Positions 1-8,650 of a stretch of 64,000 bases of DNA are shown in pieces. Each line of letters begins with the position of its first letter. Positions within the stretch are counted from its first letter, which is position 1. The notes beneath the pieces were generated by a model. The model was not told the origin of the DNA. It worked only from the letters and a program-made list of their open reading frames with translations, and did not search any database. The translations under genes and the position numbers were made by a program. The DNA comes from Streptomyces phaeochromogenes (lineage in GTDB: Bacteria; Actinomycetota; Actinomycetes; Streptomycetales; Streptomycetaceae), in the NCBI RefSeq assembly GCF_001418655.1, contig NZ_LIQZ01000105.1, forward strand, positions 1 through 64,000. The letters run 5' to 3'.

Positions 1-36
1 GCCACCGCCACCGCCACCGCCGCCACCACCACCACC
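1..36. repeat. GCCACC/ACC low-complexity tract
   Basis: A run of GCC and ACC codons encodes an alternating Ala/Thr stretch in the frame of the methyltransferase gene. It is most likely a disordered N-terminal extension of that protein. Confidence 0.6.
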
Positions 37-1260
37 GTCGACGCCGCAGGCTGGCCCGACGTCTCCGCCGTACCAGCCGCCTCACGGCTCCGCACCGCAG
101 TGACAGCTGCCCTCGTCCGGCGGGCCCTCGACGGGCTGCCGCTGCGGGCCCGGTTCGCCGGTTTCGAAGACATCGGGCTGGGCGGGCCGCTGATCGATGT
201 CCGCGACCCGACCGCCTTCCACGCCCGCATCGGTACCCACGGCCTGGTCGGGTTCGGCGAGTCCTACATGGCCGGAGAGTGGGACGCTCCCGACCTGGTG
301 GCGGCCCTCACCGTGCTCGCCGGGCACGCCGCCGACCTGATCCCGGCCCCGCTGCAACGGCTGCGCGGCCTGTGGGCACCGCGCCATCCACACGACGAGC
401 GCAACACCCCCGACGGCTCCCGCGCCAACATCAGCCGCCACTACGACCTGTCCAACGACCTGTTCGCCCTCTTCCTCGACGACACCCTCACCTACTCGTC
501 CGCCGTCTTCCGGGGCTTCCCCGCGAGCCGGGACCGGCTCGCGGCGGCCCAGCACCGCAAGATCGACCGGCTGCTGGACCTCGCCGACGTGGGGGAGGGC
601 ACCCGGCTGTTGGAGATCGGCACCGGATGGGGCGAACTCTCACTGCGCGCCGCCGCGAGGGGCGCACGCGTCACCTCGCTCACCCTCTCCCGGGAACAGC
701 GGGACCTGGCACGCGAGCGGGTGCGCGAGGCAGGCCTGGATGAGCGGGTCTCCATCGAGCTCTGCGACTACCGCGAGGCCCGCGGGAGATACGACGCCGT
801 CGTCAGTGTGGAGATGATCGAGGCGGTCGGCGCGGAGTTCTGGCCGGTGTACTTCCGTGCCCTGGACGAGCGGCTGGACCCGGGCGGCCGGATGGCACTC
901 CAGGCCATCACCATGCCGCACGACCGGATGCTCGCCTCCCGCGACACCTTCACCTGGATCCACAAGTACGTGTTCCCCGGCGGCCTCATCCCGTCCACCG
1001 AGGCGATCGAGGAGACCGCCCGCGCCCACACCGGGCTGCGCCTGGCCCGCCGCGACGCCTTCGGCGCCCACTACGCCGAGACCCTGCGCCTGTGGCGCGA
1101 GCGGTTCACCGAACGGGCCGACGAGGTCGAGGCGCTCGGCTTCGACGACGTCTTCCGCAGGCTGTGGACCTTCTATCTCGCCTACTCCGAGGCCGGGTTC
1201 AGGGCCGGCTACCTCGACGTACAGCAGTACCTCTTCACCAAGGAGAATCCCGCCCGATGA
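1..1260 (+). CDS. Cyclopropane-fatty-acyl-phospholipid synthase-like SAM methyltransferase (5' end outside window)
   Basis: Class I SAM-dependent methyltransferase of the mycolic/cyclopropane fatty acid synthase family, expected to modify unsaturated acyl chains of membrane lipids. Counting from the in-frame GTG at 100, a YDLSND motif lies near residue 115 and the SAM-binding LLEIGTGWGE near 169-179. The frame is open to base 1 with a low-complexity Ala/Thr stretch followed by VDAAGWPD, which resembles the N-terminus of family members, and no ribosome binding site precedes GTG 100. I therefore infer that the true start lies upstream of the window. The stop codon overlaps an ATG, and the DUF1295 gene begins 26 bp later, so the two are probably cotranscribed. 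Family assignment is firm; substrate is inferred. Confidence 0.88.
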   Translation, partial: ATATATAATTTTVDAAGWPDVSAVPAASRLRTAVTAALVRRALDGLPLRARFAGFEDIGLGGPLIDVRDPTAFHARIGTHGLVGFGESYMAGEWDAPDLVAALTVLAGHAADLIPAPLQRLRGLWAPRHPHDERNTPDGSRANISRHYDLSNDLFALFLDDTLTYSSAVFRGFPASRDRLAAAQHRKIDRLLDLADVGEGTRLLEIGTGWGELSLRAAARGARVTSLTLSREQRDLARERVREAGLDERVSIELCDYREARGRYDAVVSVEMIEAVGAEFWPVYFRALDERLDPGGRMALQAITMPHDRMLASRDTFTWIHKYVFPGGLIPSTEAIEETARAHTGLRLARRDAFGAHYAETLRLWRERFTERADEVEALGFDDVFRRLWTFYLAYSEAGFRAGYLDVQQYLFTKENPAR

Positions 1261-1285
1261 ACACCACCGGCACCACCGCCCGACC

Positions 1286-2104
1286 ATGAACGGCTTCCCG
1301 TGGAGCGCGTTCGTGCCCAACCTCGTCTGGGCCGCCGCCGCGGCGTTCGCGGTCATGCTCGTCACGTTCGCCGTCGCGGTGCGCGCGGGCGTGCACCGGA
1401 TCGTGGACGTCGCCTGGGGGATCGCCTTCACGGCGGTGGCCGGCGTGACCTTCGCCCTCTCCACCGGTGAGGGCGATCTCGTACGACGGTTGCTGGTGAC
1501 CTCGCTGACGGCGGTCTGGGGTCTGCGGCTCGCCGTTCACATCGGCCGCCGGGGCCGGGGCCACGGCGAGGACCCGCGCTACGAGGCGATGCTGGCCAAG
1601 GCACCCGGCAGCCGCAACGCCTACGCGCTGCGCATGGTCTACCTCCTCCAGGGCGCGCTGGTCTGGCTGGTGTCCCTGCCCGTGCAGGCCGCGCAGTACG
1701 TGCCCGGCCTGCCGTCCGCCCTCGCCTGGGCCGGTACGGCGCTGTGGGCGGTCGGGATCGGCTTCGAGGCGGTCGGGGACGCCCAACTGGCCCGGTTCCG
1801 GGCCGATCCCGCCAACCGGGGCCGGATCATGGACCGGGGGCTGTGGGCCTGGACCCGGCACCCCAACTACTTCGGGGACTTCTGCGTGTGGTGGGGCCTG
1901 TTCCTGCTCGCCTGCGATTCCCCGGGCGCGGCCCTCGTGTCCGTCGTGTCCCCGGTGGTGATGAGCCTCTTGCTGACCCGGGGCAGCGGGAAGCGGCTGC
2001 TGGAACGGCACATGGCCGACCGGCCCGGGTACGCCGAGTACCGGGCCCGCACCAGCGGGTTCTTCCCCCGCCCGCCGCGACCGAGGGGGCCGGGGCAGGC
2101 GTGA
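1286..2104 (+). CDS. DUF1295 domain membrane protein (steroid 5-alpha-reductase-like)
   Basis: A 272-residue multi-pass membrane protein of the DUF1295 family, which shares the fold of steroid 5-alpha reductases and isoprenylcysteine methyltransferases. Six or seven hydrophobic segments are visible. The C-terminal half carries the family signature around LWAWTRHPNYFGD, followed by WWGLFLLA. ATG 1286 was chosen because upstream sequence in this frame reads antisense-like through the methyltransferase. It follows that gene by 25 bp, and the same pair lies beside sigK in mycobacteria. Role is probably lipid modification; the reaction is unknown. Confidence 0.87.
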   Translation: MNGFPWSAFVPNLVWAAAAAFAVMLVTFAVAVRAGVHRIVDVAWGIAFTAVAGVTFALSTGEGDLVRRLLVTSLTAVWGLRLAVHIGRRGRGHGEDPRYEAMLAKAPGSRNAYALRMVYLLQGALVWLVSLPVQAAQYVPGLPSALAWAGTALWAVGIGFEAVGDAQLARFRADPANRGRIMDRGLWAWTRHPNYFGDFCVWWGLFLLACDSPGAALVSVVSPVVMSLLLTRGSGKRLLERHMADRPGYAEYRARTSGFFPRPPRPRGPGQA

Positions 2105-2159
2105 CGGACCGGACCCGGGAGGATACGGCTGCCCGAGGACCACAGCACCATCCGCGCGG

Positions 2160-2888
2160 GTGTGTGCACGGAGACATGAGGAGCGCCTCATCGAGCCACA
2201 GGACCACACCGGACACGTTCCGTTGACGGTGCGACGGCAGCCGTCGCGCCCGAGGGCGGCCGTCCTGGTGCTGCACGGCGGCCAGGCGACGAGCGAGCGC
2301 CCCGCGCGGCCCTGGCAGCTCGCCGCGTTGCGCATGGACCCTGTCGTGCGCGCGGTGGTCACCGCACTGCCGCACCAGGACGTCCTGGTCGCCCAGGTCC
2401 GCTACCGCCTCCGAGGCTGGAACGGCGAACGAGCGGACCCGGCACGGGACACCCTGCGTGCGCTGGACGGCCTCGCCGAACTCGCCGGCCCCGTGCCGAC
2501 CGTACTGCTCGGCCACTCCATGGGAGGCCGGGCGGCCCTGCGCGCCGCCGGTCACCCGCTGGTGCACGGTGTGGTCGCCCTCGCGCCCTGGTGGCCGCCG
2601 GGTGAGCCGGTGGAGCAGACTGCGGACCGGCACGTCGTCGTCCTGCACGGCGAACGGGACCGCGTGACCTCGCCCACCGAGTCGGCCGACGGCGTGCGCC
2701 GGGCACGGGACAAGGCGGCGCGGGCCGGGATGGCGGTCATCGCCGACGGAGACCACGCGATGCTGCGCCGCCACCGCTTCTGGCATCACACCATCGGCGC
2801 CGTCGTCGCCCACCTGCTCGACCCGTCCGGTGCACTCGACCCGCTGCCCGAGGCGTGCTACGGGACAGAGACCTTCCCCGTGCTCTGA
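2160..2888 (+). CDS. Alpha/beta hydrolase
   Basis: A 242-residue alpha/beta hydrolase. AAVLVLHGG forms the first core strand and oxyanion region, GHSMGG is the nucleophile elbow with Ser, HGERDRVTS supplies the acid residue and GDHAM the catalytic His. The N-terminus is uncertain: GTG 2160 gives 20 extra residues of unclear homology, while TTG 2223 or GTG 2229 would start just before the first core strand. Its 3' end overlaps the convergent YihY gene by 31 bp. Substrate cannot be predicted. Confidence 0.82.
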   Translation: MCARRHEERLIEPQDHTGHVPLTVRRQPSRPRAAVLVLHGGQATSERPARPWQLAALRMDPVVRAVVTALPHQDVLVAQVRYRLRGWNGERADPARDTLRALDGLAELAGPVPTVLLGHSMGGRAALRAAGHPLVHGVVALAPWWPPGEPVEQTADRHVVVLHGERDRVTSPTESADGVRRARDKAARAGMAVIADGDHAMLRRHRFWHHTIGAVVAHLLDPSGALDPLPEACYGTETFPVL

Positions 2889-3811
2889 CCGGTCTCGCAG
2901 GCGCGGACATCCGCACCCTTGGCGAGTTCCGCGGCGAACTGCGCGCCGCTCAGCAGCGCGAGGTTCGACAGCCACAGCCAGATCAGGAAGACGACGATGC
3001 CGGAGAGCGAGCCGTACAGCCTGCTGTAGGCGCCGAGAGTCGAGGCGTACGACGAGAAGCCCGCGGAGACGGTCAGCCACAGCGCGGCGGCCAGTGCGCC
3101 GCCGGGCAGGCTGTGCCCGCGCCGACGTGCCCCGGCCGGACCGGTGTTGAAGACGACCACGACCAGCAGGGCGACCAGAAACAGCAGCACCGGCCAGCGC
3201 AGCAGGCTCCAGGCCCAGGCGGCGGTGGTGTCCACGCCGAGGGTCCGGCCGACGGCCTCCGCGAGCGGGCCGGTCAGCAGCAGGGTGAGCGAGCCGACGA
3301 GGAGCAGGCCGAGCAGCGCGAGCGCGGTCAGCGCGATGCGGGGCGCTTTGCGCCAGGGCGAACGGCGGTCCTCGACACGGTGCATGTGGTGCAGGGCGCG
3401 GCGGAAGACGGCGAGGTAACTGGAGGCCGACCACAGCGCGCTGGCCGCACCCGCCACCAACAGGGGCCAGACCGTCCCGTCCGTGCCCAGCGCGCGGGTC
3501 AGGACGGCGTGCAGCTCGGCACCGGACTGGGCCGGGGCGTACGCGGTGACGTGGGTAACGAACTCCTCGGCCGTGTCCGGGCTGATCATGCCGAACGCCA
3601 GCACGGTGGCCAGCATCGCGGGGAGCACGGCCAGGATCGCGTAGTACGTCAGCGCGGCCGCGTAGTCCGTGATGTCGTCGTTCCACAGGGACGCCGGCGT
3701 GCGCCGCAGTGCGGGCCACCAGGCCGTCGGCAGCCGTGGCCAGTGAGGCCGCCTGGGCCGACGTGCCGGGCGGACCCCGCCGGGCACGTCGGTGTACGGC
3801 TCAGCGGACAT
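2858..3811 (-). CDS. YihY/virulence factor BrkB family membrane protein
   Basis: A 317-residue integral membrane protein of the YihY/BrkB family, with about six hydrophobic segments, DITDYAAALTYYAILAVLP near the N-terminus and GSLSGIVVFLIWLWLSNLALL near the C-terminus, the usual landmarks. These proteins were once annotated as ribonuclease BN and their function is not established. Its start overlaps the upstream amaP-like gene by 11 bp, which implies translational coupling and makes it the last gene of the Asp23 operon. Its end overlaps the convergent hydrolase gene. Confidence 0.9.
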   Translation of the reverse strand: MSAEPYTDVPGGVRPARRPRRPHWPRLPTAWWPALRRTPASLWNDDITDYAAALTYYAILAVLPAMLATVLAFGMISPDTAEEFVTHVTAYAPAQSGAELHAVLTRALGTDGTVWPLLVAGAASALWSASSYLAVFRRALHHMHRVEDRRSPWRKAPRIALTALALLGLLLVGSLTLLLTGPLAEAVGRTLGVDTTAAWAWSLLRWPVLLFLVALLVVVVFNTGPAGARRRGHSLPGGALAAALWLTVSAGFSSYASTLGAYSRLYGSLSGIVVFLIWLWLSNLALLSGAQFAAELAKGADVRACETGQSTGKVSVP

Positions 3812-4388
3812 GGCGTGTTCGGTGTGGGGTGGTACTCAGGCGGACCCGTGTGTGGGCCGTGTACGGCGTCGCCGTCCGGTCGGCCTCTGCCGTCGCCGTA
3901 CGAAGGGCGGGCAGGACGGCGTCCGGAGGTGTGTCCGGTTCCAGCCAGACGCGCAGACGTACCTCCAGCCGCTGTCCGCGACGGGGGAGTACCCGGGCGC
4001 GGCTGCGGGCGATGCCGGGGAGGGCCGTCACGCGTGTGGCCAGTGCCTCGGCCAGGGCCTGAGGGCGCACTGTGCAGCCGGGGGAGGGCAGGGCGAGTGG
4101 CCGGGCCCGGCCCGAACGCGACTGCCCGAGGGACCAGATCGCGAGCAGCACGGCCAGGCCGATCGACGCGGCCATGACGGTGGGCGTCCACCAGCCTTCG
4201 CCGCGCAACTGCGCGAGCCGGTCCCGGTCCAGAAGGACGGTGCCCGTACCGGCGGCGGGCCACCACGTCGGCAGCCGGTCCGCGAAGGCGGGGTCCGTGG
4301 CGGTGAGCCATGAGCCCGCCAGGAAGAGAGAGAATCCCACGGCGCCGAGGACGGTCCGGTTGACGGCGGTACGGGTGCGGGCCATCAC
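3801..4388 (-). CDS. AmaP-like alkaline shock response membrane anchor
   Basis: A 195-residue protein with a hydrophobic segment near residues 12-30 and a second near 70-90, then a soluble C-terminal domain rich in Arg and Val. In Gram-positive bacteria AmaP tethers Asp23 to the membrane, and position within an Asp23 operon supports that role here. GTG 4388 and ATG 4385 are adjacent in-frame starts; the first overlaps the stop of the preceding DUF6286 gene as GTGA. Assignment rests on context and topology more than on strong sequence motifs. Confidence 0.72.
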   Translation of the reverse strand: MMARTRTAVNRTVLGAVGFSLFLAGSWLTATDPAFADRLPTWWPAAGTGTVLLDRDRLAQLRGEGWWTPTVMAASIGLAVLLAIWSLGQSRSGRARPLALPSPGCTVRPQALAEALATRVTALPGIARSRARVLPRRGQRLEVRLRVWLEPDTPPDAVLPALRTATAEADRTATPYTAHTRVRLSTTPHRTRHVR

Positions 4389-5392
4389 CGGTCACCTCCT
4401 GTGGCGGATGCGAGGGCGGAGGTGGGTGTGGATCGGCCGTCACGGTCTCCCGGTGTCGCCCCGGGCGCGTCAGCCGTCGCGTCAGCCGTCGGGGTGGGCG
4501 GCTGCCAGACCGGTTCCGGAGTGACGACCACCCGCAACCGGGGGCTGCGGCGCAGATGGCAGGCGGTCAGGGCGGCTCGGGCGGCGGCCGTGGCGGCGGC
4601 GTGGGCGCCTGCCCGGTCGCCGAAGGCGAGCCCGGCCCGCACGGTGACTCGTCGGCGTCGTACCCGAACCCGTACCGCTGCGATGCCCTCCACGTCTCCC
4701 ACCGCGTCGCGGATCAGGGCCTGAACCGCCGAGCGGTCCACCGCCGCGTCGACGTGATTGGCCGAGGTGCGAACGGTGGACTGGTGACGGCGGCCGGGGG
4801 AGAGGGCGAGGACGACCATCCAGATGCCGACCAGGGCCGTCAGCCCGCCCGCGACGACGACAGCCGGGTCGCCGGGTCCGTGCCCGGCCAGCCAGTACGC
4901 GGCGGACGTGCGCCAGGCCGCGGCCGGCAGGTGCGCGGCGTGCACCTGAAACATGTCGAGGGCGAGCGCACCGCAGCCCAGGGCGGCCACCGAGGTGAGG
5001 ACGGCGACCGGGACGCGGCGCTGGGACCACCAGCGCCAGGGAGCGCTTGTCGCGATGGCGTCCTCGGCCGGGGACACCAGGGGCTGGGCAGAGGTCGGCG
5101 TGGCAAGCGCGATGACGCTGATGCGTGCGGCCGGTACCTCCAGCCCCGTCAGCTCCCGGGTGCGCTCCACCACATGCCGCTGAACCTCCCGCACGGTGTC
5201 GGCCAGCGGAGCCGGATAAGGCAGCGTCACCCCGAGGGACACCTCCGCCCTCCTGCCGCGTACGGACGCCGCGGCCCGGGCCGTGCGGGCGCCGCCGGGT
5301 GCGGGCAGCGCCTCGGTGGTGGCCCGCTCGGCGATCCGGCGCACCGCCCGCTCCGAGACGGTGGTGGTGCCCCGCTGCGCGGCGGCGGTCAT
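4385..5392 (-). CDS. DUF6286-type protein with Asp23-like N-terminal region
   Basis: A 335-residue protein. Residues about 10-100 look like an Asp23/Gls24 domain (RRIAERATTEAL, then beta-rich AEVSLGVTLPYPAPLADTVR and LTGLEV). Two hydrophobic segments follow near 140-160 and 195-220, then a soluble domain ending in a Pro/Thr/Asp-rich tail. ATG 5392 was chosen over farther in-frame starts because it overlaps the TGA of the upstream small gene as ATGA and begins at the conserved region. It is the third gene of the Asp23 operon and probably a membrane-bound partner of Asp23. Confidence 0.8.
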   Translation of the reverse strand: MTAAAQRGTTTVSERAVRRIAERATTEALPAPGGARTARAAASVRGRRAEVSLGVTLPYPAPLADTVREVQRHVVERTRELTGLEVPAARISVIALATPTSAQPLVSPAEDAIATSAPWRWWSQRRVPVAVLTSVAALGCGALALDMFQVHAAHLPAAAWRTSAAYWLAGHGPGDPAVVVAGGLTALVGIWMVVLALSPGRRHQSTVRTSANHVDAAVDRSAVQALIRDAVGDVEGIAAVRVRVRRRRVTVRAGLAFGDRAGAHAAATAAARAALTACHLRRSPRLRVVVTPEPVWQPPTPTADATADAPGATPGDRDGRSTPTSALASATGGDR

Positions 5393-5580
5393 CGACGGCT
5401 CCGCTCGAACGCGTCCCGTACGTCCTGGACACTGCCGCCGCCGTCGGCCCACCGGCCCACCACCCAGCCCAGGCCGCCGAGAGCGGCCACGAGCAGGAAC
5501 GCGCCGAACCCGCCGAAGAACCCGGCGAACGCCAGGGCCATGCCCGCGACCATCCCCATGAACGGTGTACTCATGCCCAT
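5389..5580 (-). CDS. Small membrane protein of the Asp23 operon
   Basis: A 63-residue protein. Residues about 5-45 are almost entirely hydrophobic and Gly-rich (one or two membrane segments), followed by a charged tail ending DAFERSRR. It overlaps the next gene by 4 bp and sits 47 bp after the Asp23 gene. Small membrane proteins of this kind accompany Asp23 and AmaP in many Gram-positive operons. Function is inferred from context only. Confidence 0.78.
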   Translation of the reverse strand: MGMSTPFMGMVAGMALAFAGFFGGFGAFLLVAALGGLGWVVGRWADGGGSVQDVRDAFERSRR

Positions 5581-5627
5581 CCACCTCTCACCCGATCCAC
5601 TCCTGACGGTGCCCCTGACCGGGTGCT

Positions 5628-6137
5628 CTACTCCACGCGGGCTTCGGCCGTGGTCCCGGGCTCGTCCTCGTCGGGCAGGTGCACGTCGTTGACCGTGACG
5701 TTCACCTCGACGACCTCAAGCCCGGTGATGCGCTCCACGGCGGAGATGACGTTCTCCCGTACGTCCTGGGCGACGTCCATGACGGACACCCCGTACTCGA
5801 CGACCAGGTCGAGGTCGATGGCCGTCTGCCGCTCGCCCACCTCGACCTTCACTCCCCGCCCCACGTTGGGCCGGCCGCCGGGCACGCGGTCGCGTACGGC
5901 GCCGATGGTGCGCGAGAGGCCGCCGCCCATGTCGTACACGCCGGGGATCTCCCGGGCGGCGATGCCCGCCACCTTCACGACGACGACGTCGGCGATCGAC
6001 GTCCGGCCCCGGTTCGCGGCCGGCTGGTCGGCTCCCGCCGTACCGCCGGACACGGCAGTCGTGGCCTGGGCCTGTGGCGACCTGCCGGTCTGCTGGGTGG
6101 ACAGTTCCTTGGCGGCTGGTGCGGTCTGTGTGGTCAT
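5628..6137 (-). CDS. Asp23/Gls24 family envelope stress response protein
   Basis: A 169-residue protein with a disordered N-terminal third and a C-terminal Asp23 domain: TSIADVVVVKVAGIAAREI, then GVYDMGG, then the beta strands VKVEVGERQTAIDLDLVVEY and a terminal helix-strand with TGLEVVEVNVTVNDV. Asp23 proteins coat the inner face of the membrane and respond to cell wall stress. It is the first gene of the five-gene minus-strand operon that ends at 2858. A GAGAGGG ribosome binding site lies 8 bp before ATG. An 18-bp tandem duplication lies in the leader. Confidence 0.93.
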   Translation of the reverse strand: MTTQTAPAAKELSTQQTGRSPQAQATTAVSGGTAGADQPAANRGRTSIADVVVVKVAGIAAREIPGVYDMGGGLSRTIGAVRDRVPGGRPNVGRGVKVEVGERQTAIDLDLVVEYGVSVMDVAQDVRENVISAVERITGLEVVEVNVTVNDVHLPDEDEPGTTAEARVE

Positions 6138-6172
6138 GGCGTGGCCCTCTCTGTCTTGTCCTGCCTCGTTGC

Positions 6173-6208
6173 TGATGTGCTCTCACTCCTTGATGTGCTC
6201 TCACTCCT
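6173..6208. repeat. 18-bp exact tandem duplication in the Asp23 leader
   Basis: Two abutting copies of an 18-bp unit that reads TGATGTGCTCTCACTCCT on the plus strand. On the coding (minus) strand each unit carries AGGAGTGAGAG, so the leader of the Asp23 operon has two extra Shine-Dalgarno-like sequences well upstream of the real one. It could be a recent slippage duplication or a regulatory leader element. Confidence 0.7.
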
Positions 6209-6253
6209 TCAGACCCGGCCCGGCCGCGTCTGTGACGCGGGTACCCGGAAATA

Positions 6254-6285
6254 CCTCGGGGCGCCACCGAAGTGGCGCCCCGAGG
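6254..6285 (-). terminator. Strong hairpin terminator after the FAS1 gene
   Basis: CCTCGGGGCGCCAC, loop CGAA, then the exact complement: a 14-bp perfect GC-rich stem 12 bp beyond the stop of the FAS1 lipoprotein gene. A TATTT run follows on the minus strand. It separates that gene from the Asp23 operon. Confidence 0.82.
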
Positions 6286-6296
6286 CCGACGGTCCG

Positions 6297-6950
6297 TCAG
6301 CTGGTGGGCATCAGGACGGTGTCGATGATGTAGACGTTGGCGTTGGCGGTCTTGACGTTGCCGCAGACCACCCTGGCGGAGTCGTTGACGGTGTAGGACT
6401 CGCCGGAGCCGGCGGTGGTGAGCTTCGACTTCTCCAGCGTGTCGAAGGAGCCGTTCTCCAGGTCCTTCGGGGCCAGCTTCTGGCCCACCACGTGATAGGT
6501 GAGGATCTTCGTCAGCTGGGCCTTGTCGTTCAGGACCTTGTCCAGGGTCGCCTTGGGGATCTTCGCGAAGGCGTCGTTGGTCGGCGCGAACACGGTGATG
6601 TTCTGTGCGTTGTTGAGGGTGTCGACGAGCCCGGCCTTCTTCACCGCCGTGACCAGCGTGGACAGGGCGGGGTTGTTGGACGCGGCGGTGGCCACCGGGT
6701 CCTGGGCCATGCCGTCGAAGGAACCGGCGCCGTCCTTCGGAACCGCGGAACAGGCCGTACCGAAGGGCTGGTCGGCCGTGGAGGCATCGCCGGAGCTGCC
6801 CATGCCGTCGTCGGCCGCCGGGGCCGACGCCTTGGTGGAGGAGTCCGACTTGGCGGAGTCGCCGCTGTCGTCCGAGCAGGCGCTCAGGGTCAGCGGGAGC
6901 ACTGCGGCGGCGGCCACGGTCATGGCGACACGGCGGATACGGGTGTTCAT
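6297..6950 (-). CDS. FAS1 (fasciclin) domain lipoprotein
   Basis: A 217-residue secreted lipoprotein. A signal peptide with charged MNTRIRR start, hydrophobic core and lipobox LSAC ends near residue 24. A Ser/Asp-rich linker follows, then one FAS1 domain from about residue 75: the H1 motif ITVFAPTNDAF and the H2-like region ILTYHVVGQ are clear, and the domain ends with NVYIIDTVLMP. ATG 6950 has an AGGAGA ribosome binding site. The mycobacterial homologues MPT70/MPT83 are FAS1 proteins under SigK control, which makes the nearby SigK-type gene notable. Probably a cell-surface adhesion or envelope protein. Confidence 0.93.
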   Translation of the reverse strand: MNTRIRRVAMTVAAAAVLPLTLSACSDDSGDSAKSDSSTKASAPAADDGMGSSGDASTADQPFGTACSAVPKDGAGSFDGMAQDPVATAASNNPALSTLVTAVKKAGLVDTLNNAQNITVFAPTNDAFAKIPKATLDKVLNDKAQLTKILTYHVVGQKLAPKDLENGSFDTLEKSKLTTAGSGESYTVNDSARVVCGNVKTANANVYIIDTVLMPTS

Positions 6951-7020
6951 GGTGTTTCTCCTGTTGGTCGGCGCGGCTGTAGCCGCGCTCGTACGGGGGT
7001 GGGAAAGGTGGCTCGGGGTG

Positions 7021-8625
7021 TCACTCGGCGGTGACGACGACGGAGTGCCATCCACTGGCGCCGTCGGGGATGGTCCGCGCGCGCTTCTCGGTCTGCACCC
7101 GGCCGTCGCGGTCGGTGGCGCGAACGGTGAGGGTGTGACCGCCCTTGGCGGCCTGCCAGGCGAAGGACCACTGGCGCCAGGTGTCGCGCGAGTCCTCCGC
7201 CGCCAGCCGGGCCTCCTCCCAGGGGCCGTCGTCGACGCGGATCTCGACCTTGTCGATGCCGCGGTGCTGGGCCCAGGCGACCCCGGCGACCATGACCGTG
7301 CCTGCCTTGGGGCGGGCGAAGGGCTTGGGGGTGTCGATGCGGGACTGCGTCTTGATCGGTGCCTTGCGGGCCCAGTCGCGCTCGACCCAGTACGGGTCGT
7401 AGGCGTCGAACGTGGTGAGCTCGATGTCCTTGATCCACTTGCAGGCGGAGACGTAGCCGTAGAGGCCGGGCACGACCATGCGGACAGGGAAGCCGTGTTC
7501 GAAGGGCAGCGGTTCGCCGTTCATCCCGAGGGCGAGGAGGGCGTCGCGGCCGTCCATCACGTCCTCGACCGGGCTGCCGGTCGTCATGCCGTCCACCGAG
7601 CGGGCCACCAACTGGTCCGCCGGGCCTCCTTTCGAGGGCGCCTTCACCCCGCACTCGGCCAGCAGATCCGCCAGTCGTACGCCGATCCAGCGGGCGTTGC
7701 CGACGTACGGGCCGCCGACCTCGTTCGACACGCAGGTGAGCGTGATGTCGCGTTCGATCAGCTCGCGCCGCAGAAGGTCGTCGAAGGTGAGGGTGACCGG
7801 CCGGGTGACACCTTCGCCGTGGATGCGCAGCCGCCATTGCGTCGCGTCGACCTTGGGCACCACGAGGGCGGTGTCGACGCGGTAGAAGTCATCGTTGGGT
7901 GTGACGAAGGGGCTGACCCCGGGGAGCCGCAGCTGGGCACCCTTGGGTACGGCCCGGGCAGGGGAGCCGGGCGCGGGCAGCACCAGGTTCGTTCGGGAGG
8001 CGACCGCGTCCCGGCCGCTCGAACCGCTCAGGGAGCGGCCGAGCAGCCCGGCTCCGGCGGACGCGACCGCTGCGGCGCTCGCCGCGATCACGAAGCCGCG
8101 GCGGTCCCATCCCTCGTCGGACGCCGGTGCGCCGGGCGCGGGTTCCGGGGGCGTGAGGCAGCCCACCAGGACGTACAGCAGTACAGCTCCGACGGCGGCG
8201 CCGGCCACGGACGGCAGCGCGTCGGCGACACCGGTCGAGTCGGGCCTGCCGGTCGCGGCGACCGCGCCGACTGCTCCGAACAGCAGCACGCCGGCTGCCC
8301 CGGTGCGCCGGAACCGCAGCGCGGCAATTCCCAGCGCCGGCGCGAAAAGTGCCAGTACCGCGAGAATTCCCAGCTGCAGAACCAGTTTGTCGTCGCTGCC
8401 GAAATTGCGGATCGCCCAGTCCTTCACCGCGGCGGGCGTACGGTCGATCGCCGCGCCGCCGACCGCGACAACCGGACCGGCCTGCGGACGTCCTCCGCCT
8501 GCCACCAGTTCGGCGACCGCGAGCGCCGCGAAACCTGCCAACGCGCCGCTGAGCGCGCCCAGCAGCGGCCGGGTCGGGCTGCTGCGGCGGCATCCGCTCC
8601 GTGGTTCCTGCTCGTTCTCGGTCAC
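7021..8625 (-). CDS. Membrane-anchored molybdopterin-dependent oxidoreductase, sulfite oxidase family
   Basis: A 534-residue protein. The N-terminal third has about four hydrophobic segments, and a further hydrophobic Ala-rich segment follows near RRGFVIAASAAAVASAGAG. The C-terminal half is a sulfite-oxidase-type catalytic domain: ITLTCVSNEVGG holds the molybdenum-ligating Cys, VPGLYGYVSACKWIKDIELT is the family signature, and an Ig-like dimerisation domain ends the protein. GTG 8625 is the chosen start although its ribosome binding site is weak; GTG near 8673 is an alternative. It follows the FAS1 gene in the same direction. The natural substrate is unknown. Confidence 0.9.
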   Translation of the reverse strand: MTENEQEPRSGCRRSSPTRPLLGALSGALAGFAALAVAELVAGGGRPQAGPVVAVGGAAIDRTPAAVKDWAIRNFGSDDKLVLQLGILAVLALFAPALGIAALRFRRTGAAGVLLFGAVGAVAATGRPDSTGVADALPSVAGAAVGAVLLYVLVGCLTPPEPAPGAPASDEGWDRRGFVIAASAAAVASAGAGLLGRSLSGSSGRDAVASRTNLVLPAPGSPARAVPKGAQLRLPGVSPFVTPNDDFYRVDTALVVPKVDATQWRLRIHGEGVTRPVTLTFDDLLRRELIERDITLTCVSNEVGGPYVGNARWIGVRLADLLAECGVKAPSKGGPADQLVARSVDGMTTGSPVEDVMDGRDALLALGMNGEPLPFEHGFPVRMVVPGLYGYVSACKWIKDIELTTFDAYDPYWVERDWARKAPIKTQSRIDTPKPFARPKAGTVMVAGVAWAQHRGIDKVEIRVDDGPWEEARLAAEDSRDTWRQWSFAWQAAKGGHTLTVRATDRDGRVQTEKRARTIPDGASGWHSVVVTAE

Positions 8626-8650
8626 GGGGGGAATCCGGCTCCGAAAGCCG

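Noticed and set aside
2855-4177. A 440-codon plus-strand open frame across the YihY and AmaP genes
   Set aside because: It is a high-GC antisense shadow: low-complexity Gly/Arg/Gln composition, no domain, and it opposes two well-supported genes.
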